The position numbers and the translations under genes were made by a program. DNA of 5,236 nt from SFLA01 sp045533895 (GTDB lineage: Bacteria > Bacillota > Clostridia > Oscillospirales > CAG-382), in the NCBI GenBank assembly GCA_045533895.1, contig JAZSIT010000053.1, positions 1-5,236 of the forward strand. Reading direction: 5' to 3'. Below are positions 1-5,236 of this stretch, piece after piece. The first letter of the stretch is position 1. The number at the start of each line of letters is the position of its first letter. A model generated the notes under the pieces. It ran no database searches, had not been told where the DNA came from, and saw only the letters and a list, made by a program, of their open reading frames with translations.

Positions 1-971
1 ATATATGCGCGGGAATACCGTTTGCACACGTCGCAATTACAGTGTTCGTCGATAGGTCTTTCGTCAAGCAGATATTTGTTGTTATTAAGGTTCATCATAC
101 CTGCCCAAGTAAACAGATTTCCGTGGCGTGCGTTACGGGATGGCATTACGCAATCGAAAAAGTCAACCCCTCTTTCCACCGCCTCAAGAATATTAACGGG
201 AGTGCCCACGCCCATAAGATATCTGGGCTTTTCTGTGGGCATGTGGGGCTCAACCGCCTCGATAACGCGGTACATGGTGTCTGCATCCTCGCCAACCGCC
301 AGACCGCCGATAGCGTATCCCGGCAGGTCAAGCTCTCTTATCTGCTTCATGTGTTCAACGCGCAGGTCGGAATACACACCGCCTTGGTTTATACCGAAAA
401 GAAGCTGGTGGGGGTTGATGGTGGATTCTAAAGAATTAAGCCTGTCCATCTCGTCCTTGCAGCGGTAAAGCCATCTTACGGTACGGTCGCAGGAGTTTTT
501 AATATATCTTTTGTCTGCCACAGAGGAGGGACATTCATCAAACGCCATTGCAATGGTGGATGCCAGCTTTGACTGTATCCGCATAGACACTTCGGGTGAC
601 ATAAATATCCTTGCGCCGTCCATATGGGATTGGAACGCCACGCCCTCTTCCTTTATACTGCGCAGATTTGCCAGAGAGAACACCTGAAATCCGCCGCTGT
701 CGGTAAGAACGGGCTTATCCCAATTAAAAAACTTGTGTATACCGCCAAGCTGATATATAACGTCTTCGCCGGGACGGACGTGCAGATGGTAGGTATTGGA
801 TAATTCCACCTGACAGTTAATATTCCGCAGATCAAAGGTGGAAATACCTCCCTTTATGGCGGCAGACGTGCCCACGTTCATAAACACGGGCGTCTGAATA
901 TCGCCGTGTACCGTGGAAAACACGCCGCGACGCGCCTTTCCTTCGGTGGCAAGTATCTTAAAAGAAGCCAT
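1..971 (-). CDS. tgt: tRNA-guanine(34) transglycosylase (queuosine biosynthesis), 3' end outside window
   Basis: Cytosolic enzyme that swaps the wobble guanine of tRNAs with GUN anticodons (Asp, Asn, His, Tyr) for preQ1, the committed step that puts queuosine into tRNA. The frame is open from the ATG at 971 through the left edge: 323 codons, with roughly 50-60 C-terminal residues missing compared with family members of about 375-385. Visible motifs in order: TPVFMNVGT near residue 30; NTYHL; DSGGFQ at 91-96, holding an active-site Asp; FDEC with Asp145; NQGG with Gln196; GGLAVGE at 222-228, where Val226 is the bacterial preQ1-type residue; FDCVMPSRNARHG, with Asp273 aligning to the nucleophile (E. 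coli Asp264); and the zinc ligands Cys311, Cys313 and Cys316 in CNCDVC. The fourth ligand, a His, should lie just outside. The start is supported by AGGAG five bases upstream, and MASFKILATEGKARRG is a typical N-terminus. It lies 8 nt after mutL and is probably co-transcribed. Identification is secure. Confidence 0.98.
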   Translation of the reverse strand, partial: MASFKILATEGKARRGVFSTVHGDIQTPVFMNVGTSAAIKGGISTFDLRNINCQVELSNTYHLHVRPGEDVIYQLGGIHKFFNWDKPVLTDSGGFQVFSLANLRSIKEEGVAFQSHMDGARIFMSPEVSMRIQSKLASTIAMAFDECPSSVADKRYIKNSCDRTVRWLYRCKDEMDRLNSLESTINPHQLLFGINQGGVYSDLRVEHMKQIRELDLPGYAIGGLAVGEDADTMYRVIEAVEPHMPTEKPRYLMGVGTPVNILEAVERGVDFFDCVMPSRNARHGNLFTWAGMMNLNNNKYLLDERPIDEHCNCDVCKRYSRAY

Positions 972-976
972 TTTTT

Positions 977-981
977 CTCCT
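977..981 (-). promoter_or_regulatory. Shine-Dalgarno sequence of tgt, overlapping the mutL stop codon
   Basis: On the minus strand the junction reads TAGGAGAAAAAATG. The AGGAG core shares two bases with the mutL TAG stop and sits five bases from the tgt ATG. This fixes the tgt start and means a ribosome ending mutL covers the tgt initiation site, so coupled initiation is plausible (inference). Confidence 0.8.
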
Positions 982-2779
982 ATCTGTCAAAAAACTTGTT
1001 TATATCGGTCTTTTTCATAGTATGCATTACGGGTCTGCCGTGGGGGCAAAATCTCGCTTCGGGGGTGGAAAGAAGCTGTTGCGCCAACGCAATGTTTTCC
1101 TCGGGGTTTGTTTTTTCCTTTGCCCGAACAGCGGCTTTGCAGGCGGCGGTGTATACCGCTTTTTCGCACCGCTCGGTTAAAGGAACTGCAGTGCCGTCTG
1201 TCACTGCGGTGCAAAGCTCCAAAAACAGTTCGGTTTCCTGCTTGGTGCCGAAAAGGGGAGTGGGCACTGTTCGGAGGATTACTCCGTCTGTGCCGAATTC
1301 GTCAAAATCATAGCCGTAGGACACAAACAGATCCTTGTTTTCCAGCGCCGCGTTTAATTCGTCTGCGCTAAGTGTCACGGGAATTCCCGTAATCAGCTCC
1401 TGGGCGGAATAACGGCGGGTGTTGCGTATCTGCTCGTATATCAGTCTTTCGTGTGCGGCGTGCTTGTCAATAAGCAGCATTTCGGTGTCTGTTGTAAGCA
1501 CAATGTATGTGTTCCACAACTCGCCTGCATACACAAAATCGGGGGACGCGCTTTCGGCAATAATCTCCTGCTTGGGCGTTGCCACGTATGCCACAGAGGG
1601 TGTGTCCTCTCTTTCCGTCACCGGAACAAAGGGGGCGAAAACGCCCGTTTCCTCGGCTTTTTCATAGCGGAACACAAATGTTTCCGCGCTGTTTTTTATA
1701 ATCTCACTATGGGTAAGGGGCGTATCTATAACCGTGCGCGCGCTGTAGGTGGGGGTAACTTCTTTTTCGTTTGAAGTAAAAATATCCGTGTCCACCTTTA
1801 ATTCAAAGGCGTTTCTCACCGCGCAGTAGACCGCTTCAAAAATCTGTCTTTCGTCGGCAAACTTTACTTCCAGCTTTGCGGGGTGTACGTTAACGTCCAC
1901 AAAAAGGGGGTCGACCTCAATATTCAGCACGCAGGCAGGGTATTTTCCCCGTGGGATATAGCTTTCAAACCCTCTTTCCAACGCCGCTTGGGCGGTCTTG
2001 TTCTGTATACATCTGCCGTTAAGCAGAAAAACCTGCCCTCTGCGGGATGCGCGGGGGTATTCGGGTGAGGAAACGTAGCCGGAAACCTTAATTTTACCCG
2101 AATCATACTCTGCGGGAATAAGTGTGTTTGCTACGTCCTTGCCGTAAACTGCGTGTATGGCGTTAAGCAAAACCCCGTCGCCGGAGGTAACAAACCGCTT
2201 TTCACCGTCTGTAATAAGTGTAAAAGAAATCTCGGGGTGTGCCAACGCCAGTTTTTCAACCACGGGCACACACGCCGCCGTTTCGGACGAATCCTTTTTA
2301 AGAAACTTCTTTCTGGCAGGCTGGTTGTAAAAGAGCTCGGTGGCGGTTATCACCGTTCCGTCGGGGGACGGGTATTCGTCCAGCTCCACGCCATTTTCGT
2401 CGCACAAAAGGCGATATCCCGTGTCGGCATCAATATGCTTTGAAATTATCTCGGTCTTTGCCACCGAGGAAAGGGCGGCAAGGGCCTCGCCTCGGAACCC
2501 GAGAGTTAAAACTCCGTCCAGATCATCGGCAGTTTTTATCTTGCTGGTGGCGTGGCGGAGAATGGTTTTGGGCATATCCTCTCTGTCAATACCCTTGCCG
2601 TTATCGCTCACTTTAAGCATGGCGATACCGCCGCCCCGTATCTCGGCGGTTATTTTGGTAGCACCTGCGTCCACAGAGTTTTCAATAAGCTCTTTGAGGG
2701 CGGAGGCAGGTCTGTCCACCACCTCGCCGGCGGCTATCATATTGGAAGTTTGGGTGTCAAGTGTGTTGATAATTCCCAT
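980..2779 (-). CDS. mutL: DNA mismatch repair protein MutL, endonuclease type
   Basis: The mismatch-repair matchmaker and nickase: it is recruited by mismatch-bound MutS and cuts the new strand. The 599 residues are complete and normal for the family. The N-terminal GHKL ATPase shows IAAGEVVDRPAS at 15-26; KELIEN with catalytic Glu30 and Mg-binding Asn34; DNGKGI at 59-64; RHATSK at 75-80; GFRGEAL at 94-100; LFYNQPARKKFL at 149-160; and NVHPAK with Lys302, matching E. coli Lys307. A poorly conserved linker spans about 330-412. The C-terminal dimerisation and nuclease domain has DKHAAHERLIYE at 438-449 (the DQHA(X)2E(X)4E motif with Lys for Gln), ACKAAV with Cys547, and CPHGRP at 578-583, together the metal site. 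QELITG at 460-465 sits where B. subtilis MutL has its clamp-binding QEMIVP. The ATG directly abuts the mutS stop, and MGIINTLDTQTSNMIAAGE fits the family N-terminus. The nuclease motifs imply MutH-independent repair. Confidence 0.98.
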   Translation of the reverse strand: MGIINTLDTQTSNMIAAGEVVDRPASALKELIENSVDAGATKITAEIRGGGIAMLKVSDNGKGIDREDMPKTILRHATSKIKTADDLDGVLTLGFRGEALAALSSVAKTEIISKHIDADTGYRLLCDENGVELDEYPSPDGTVITATELFYNQPARKKFLKKDSSETAACVPVVEKLALAHPEISFTLITDGEKRFVTSGDGVLLNAIHAVYGKDVANTLIPAEYDSGKIKVSGYVSSPEYPRASRRGQVFLLNGRCIQNKTAQAALERGFESYIPRGKYPACVLNIEVDPLFVDVNVHPAKLEVKFADERQIFEAVYCAVRNAFELKVDTDIFTSNEKEVTPTYSARTVIDTPLTHSEIIKNSAETFVFRYEKAEETGVFAPFVPVTEREDTPSVAYVATPKQEIIAESASPDFVYAGELWNTYIVLTTDTEMLLIDKHAAHERLIYEQIRNTRRYSAQELITGIPVTLSADELNAALENKDLFVSYGYDFDEFGTDGVILRTVPTPLFGTKQETELFLELCTAVTDGTAVPLTERCEKAVYTAACKAAVRAKEKTNPEENIALAQQLLSTPEARFCPHGRPVMHTMKKTDINKFFDR

Positions 2780-5236
2780 TTATTCCACCAGTTTCTTAAT
2801 TTCGTAAAGTATTCCCATCGCTTCAATGGGGGTAATGGTATTTATGTCCGTGTTGCGGAGCTTTTCTTTCATATTCTCCCAAGACATATCAAAAAGCGTG
2901 ATTTCATCGCTTTCTTCGGTTTCTTCTGCCTTTTTTGCGGGAAGAGCGGTGTTTTCAAGTATGTTTTTAAGTATCGCCTTTGCGCGGTTTACTACAGAGT
3001 TTGGCACTCCTGCAAGGGAGGCTACTTCTATACCGTAACTGTCCGAAGCGTGGCCGCGAACTATACGGCGCAGGAAGATAATATCGTTTCCCCGCTTCTT
3101 TGCGGCGATATTGAAGTTTACCACGCCATCGCTTTGCTGTTCAAGCTCGGTAAGTTCGTGGTAGTGTGTGGCAAAAAGGGTGCGGGCTTTAATTTTTTCC
3201 GCAGTATGCTCCACCACCGCGCGGGCAATAGACATACCGTCATAGGTGGAGGTACCTCTGCCGATCTCATCGTAAACAATAAGGCTTTGACCCGTGGCGT
3301 TTGCCAGTATGTTTGCAACCTCTTTCATCTCCAGCATAAAGGTACTTGTACCGCCGGAAAGGTCATCGGACGCGCCTACGCGGGTGAATATCTTGTCCAC
3401 CACGCCGATACGGGCGCTCTCCGCAGGGACAAAAGAGCCGATCTGCGCCATAAGCACAATATCCGCAACCTGCCTCATATATGTTGATTTACCTGCCATA
3501 TTGGGTCCGGTAATGATATGTAATCTGCTGTTTGAGGTGTTAAGCAGGCAATCGTTGGGCACGAAATAATTATCTCCGCACAGCTTTTCCACCACGGGGT
3601 GTCTGCCTGCTTTTATATCGATTATATCGGATATATCCACCTCGGGACGGGTGTAACCGTTTTCCTCCGCCACAGTTGCAAGGGTGGAGTAAAGGTCTGC
3701 TTCCGCCAACGCCTCTGCCGTTTTTCGCAGTATGGTAAGGGATGCGTTAACATAGTCGCGCAGTCCCGTAAACAGCTCGGCTTCCAAAGCATAAAGCCTG
3801 CCGCGCGCGTTAATTACGCGGCTTTCCATATCCTTTAACTCTTGGGTAACGTACCGCTCCTTATCTGCCAAGGTCTGGCGGCGGATATAGCTTTCGGGCA
3901 CGTTTTCCGCAAAAGCCTTTGGTACTTCTATATAGTATCCGAATACTCGGTTATATCCTATTTTAAGGTTTTTAATTCCCGTATCTTCGCGCTGACCCTT
4001 TTCCATACGGGCAATCCAGTTTTTGCCGTCGTTAAGGATATCCCGCAGCTCGTCCACGTCCTTGTGTGCGCCGGTGCGTATAACGCCACCCTCCTTGTAT
4101 ACCACGGGAGGATCGTCGTCAATAAACTTGCCAATACTCTCGCACACGTCGGTAAGGGGGTTAATGTCGTTGTATATACGCTCAAGCTCGGGCGAAGAAA
4201 ACGCAGATAATATCTGCTTTATTTCGGGAAAACGGCGCATAGACGCTTCCAGCGCCTTCAAATCTCTGGGGTTTGCGCTTCCGTAAGCCACGCGGGAGGA
4301 AAGCCGTTCAAGGTCGGCAATTTTTCTCAGCTCCTCGCGCAGTTGGTCTCTGGCGCGGCGGTCTTTTTTCAGCTCGGCAACACCGTCAAGACGGGCGTTA
4401 ATAATGTTGGGGTCGATAAGTGGTGTTTCAATACGGCGGCGGAGAGCACGTGCGCCCATAGCCGTCTTGGTTTCGTCCAGCACCCACAGGAGCGAGCCCC
4501 TCTTTTCGCGGGTGTAGGCGGATTCTGTCAGTTCAAGGTTTCTGCGGGTGGATGCATCCAACTGCAAAAAGGTTTTCGGGTCGTAAAAATTAATGTCTTT
4601 AACAAACTTTAAGTCAATTTTCTGTGCTTCCCGCAGGTGCGCAAGCAGTGCGCCTGCCGCAGTGCAGGCAAGAGGATATGCTTTTCCCTTGTCATTTCCC
4701 GTAACGGCATAAACCTCGTCAAAAGCTGTGTTGTATTTGTAAAGAGAAGCGTTTATTGCGGTAATTCGTGTTCCGTGGCGCTCGGAAAGGGCTTGCTTAA
4801 TGTCGCTTCCGCCATAAACCAGTGCTTCGGTAGGAGAGTAGGCTGCTGTTTCGGAAAGGAGCAGTGCCTTGGCGTCTCTGCCCGTAAACTGGCAGGCAGA
4901 AAAGGTGCCGGTAGATACGTCGGCATAGGCAGCGCCGCATCCTTCTTCGGTAGAATATACAGATAAAATGTAGTTGTTTTTCTCTTTGGGCAGGTAGTCC
5001 CCGTCGGTAACCGTACCGGGACTTATTACCCGAATAACCTCACGGCGCACAATTCCCTTAACGTTTTTTGGGTCCTCCATCTGCTCGGCAACGGCAACTC
5101 TGTAGCCCGCTTTTATAAGGCGGTGTATGTAGCTGTCCGCCGCGTGGAAAGGAATACCGCACATGGGAGCTCTTTCTTCCTCACCGCAGTCTCTGCCCGT
5201 AAGAACAATATCCAGCACCTTGGACGCAGTTAAAGC
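2780..5236 (-). CDS. mutS: DNA mismatch repair protein MutS, 5' end outside window
   Basis: ATPase clamp that finds mismatches and small loops, then recruits MutL. 818 codons plus stop are visible. About 45-50 N-terminal residues, including the mismatch-probing Phe-X-Glu loop, lie beyond the right edge. The in-frame GTG at 5218 is not the start, because the six codons upstream (ALTASK) continue the family alignment. Numbered from that GTG as residue 1: end of the mismatch-binding domain with TGRDCGEEERAPMCGIPFH at 7-25 and EQMEDP at 45-50; connector about 80-195; lever and clamp about 210-520; ATPase from about 530, with Walker A GPNMAGKST at 571-579, GASDDL and STFMLEM at 615-631, Walker B DEIGRGTSTYDG at 650-661, FATHYHEL at 682-689, and GHASDSYGIEVASLAGVP at 722-739. 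An acidic linker follows, then EITLFD at 772-777 and a C-terminal TPIEAMGILYEIKKL helix. It is a MutS1-type protein with no frameshift. The promoter is outside the window. Confidence 0.98.
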   Translation of the reverse strand, partial: ALTASKVLDIVLTGRDCGEEERAPMCGIPFHAADSYIHRLIKAGYRVAVAEQMEDPKNVKGIVRREVIRVISPGTVTDGDYLPKEKNNYILSVYSTEEGCGAAYADVSTGTFSACQFTGRDAKALLLSETAAYSPTEALVYGGSDIKQALSERHGTRITAINASLYKYNTAFDEVYAVTGNDKGKAYPLACTAAGALLAHLREAQKIDLKFVKDINFYDPKTFLQLDASTRRNLELTESAYTREKRGSLLWVLDETKTAMGARALRRRIETPLIDPNIINARLDGVAELKKDRRARDQLREELRKIADLERLSSRVAYGSANPRDLKALEASMRRFPEIKQILSAFSSPELERIYNDINPLTDVCESIGKFIDDDPPVVYKEGGVIRTGAHKDVDELRDILNDGKNWIARMEKGQREDTGIKNLKIGYNRVFGYYIEVPKAFAENVPESYIRRQTLADKERYVTQELKDMESRVINARGRLYALEAELFTGLRDYVNASLTILRKTAEALAEADLYSTLATVAEENGYTRPEVDISDIIDIKAGRHPVVEKLCGDNYFVPNDCLLNTSNSRLHIITGPNMAGKSTYMRQVADIVLMAQIGSFVPAESARIGVVDKIFTRVGASDDLSGGTSTFMLEMKEVANILANATGQSLIVYDEIGRGTSTYDGMSIARAVVEHTAEKIKARTLFATHYHELTELEQQSDGVVNFNIAAKKRGNDIIFLRRIVRGHASDSYGIEVASLAGVPNSVVNRAKAILKNILENTALPAKKAEETEESDEITLFDMSWENMKEKLRNTDINTITPIEAMGILYEIKKLVE
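2785..2789 (-). promoter_or_regulatory. Weak Shine-Dalgarno-like sequence for mutL inside the end of mutS
   Basis: GGTGG ends five bases before the mutL ATG, within the last codons of mutS (Leu-Val-Glu-stop). It matches the anti-Shine-Dalgarno poorly. Together with the TAAATG junction, where stop and start touch, this suggests mutL translation depends largely on ribosomes finishing mutS. That dependence is inference from spacing only. Confidence 0.4.

Noticed and set aside
22..468. Plus-strand open frames opposite tgt
   Set aside because: The minus-strand frame here encodes unambiguous Tgt motifs (FDCVMPSR, GGLAVGE, zinc Cys); the opposite frames show no family resemblance.
971..994. Two six-base homopolymer runs around the mutL stop as a phase-variable switch
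   Set aside because: Runs of six are common and only modestly slippery. One is outside the coding frames, and a shift in the other would alter only the last few residues of MutL.
906..1313. Plus-strand frame of 135 codons spanning the mutL-tgt junction, with a hydrophobic stretch resembling a membrane segment
   Set aside because: It is antisense to the conserved MutL C-terminus and the Tgt N-terminus, and no ribosome site or family resemblance was evident.
2552..3487. Long plus-strand open frame of 311 codons running antisense across the mutS/mutL junction
   Set aside because: It lies entirely opposite the strongly conserved coding of mutS and mutL, has no recognisable domain, and its Cys/His/Gly/Phe-rich composition is typical of an antisense shadow.
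4633..4669. Overlapping inverted repeats in mutS (gcctgc pairing with gcaggc, and a second arm upstream)
   Set aside because: Arms are short, and the longer pairing relies on wobbles that become A-C mismatches in the actual minus-strand mRNA. It sits mid-gene in the connector coding region with no following U-tract, so chance is the simplest explanation.
5216..5218. GTG as a possible mutS start codon
   Set aside because: Codons upstream to the window edge stay open and encode ALTASK, matching MutS residues just before the TGRD segment. The true start lies outside.

Overview
The window is almost wall-to-wall coding sequence on the minus strand. It carries three consecutive genes, read right to left: the DNA mismatch-repair gene mutS (5' end cut off by the right edge), mutL (complete, 599 codons), and tgt, encoding tRNA-guanine(34) transglycosylase (3' end cut off by the left edge). 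The junctions are extremely tight. The mutS stop is followed directly by the mutL ATG with no spacer. Only 8 nt separate the mutL stop from the tgt ATG, and the tgt Shine-Dalgarno sequence overlaps the mutL stop. No promoter, terminator, RNA gene, repeat array or mobile element is visible, so this looks like the interior of one polycistronic operon.

The protein sequences suggest an anaerobic Firmicute of the Clostridia type. Tgt has the clostridial-style MNVGT and DCVMPSRNARHG segments. MutL has the metal-dependent endonuclease motifs expected in organisms without MutH. MutS carries a typical clostridial-like C-terminal tail. Base composition looks roughly balanced by eye, and ATA is a frequent Ile codon (9 of 19 in the tgt part I translated). 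I cannot name a genus.

Functionally, MutS recognises mismatches and, with ATP, recruits and activates MutL. This MutL should nick the nascent strand itself, probably directed by the replication sliding clamp. Tgt works in a separate pathway, inserting the queuosine precursor preQ1 at the wobble position of GUN-anticodon tRNAs. A tRNA-modification gene following mutL recalls the familiar mutL-miaA linkage, but here the modification enzyme is different.

I found no previously undescribed system. The points worth a second look are small: a clamp-binding motif in MutS that has lost its key Gln, a Lys variant in the MutL nuclease motif, the mutL-tgt linkage, the zero-gap gene junctions, and a short imperfect tandem repeat inside mutL.
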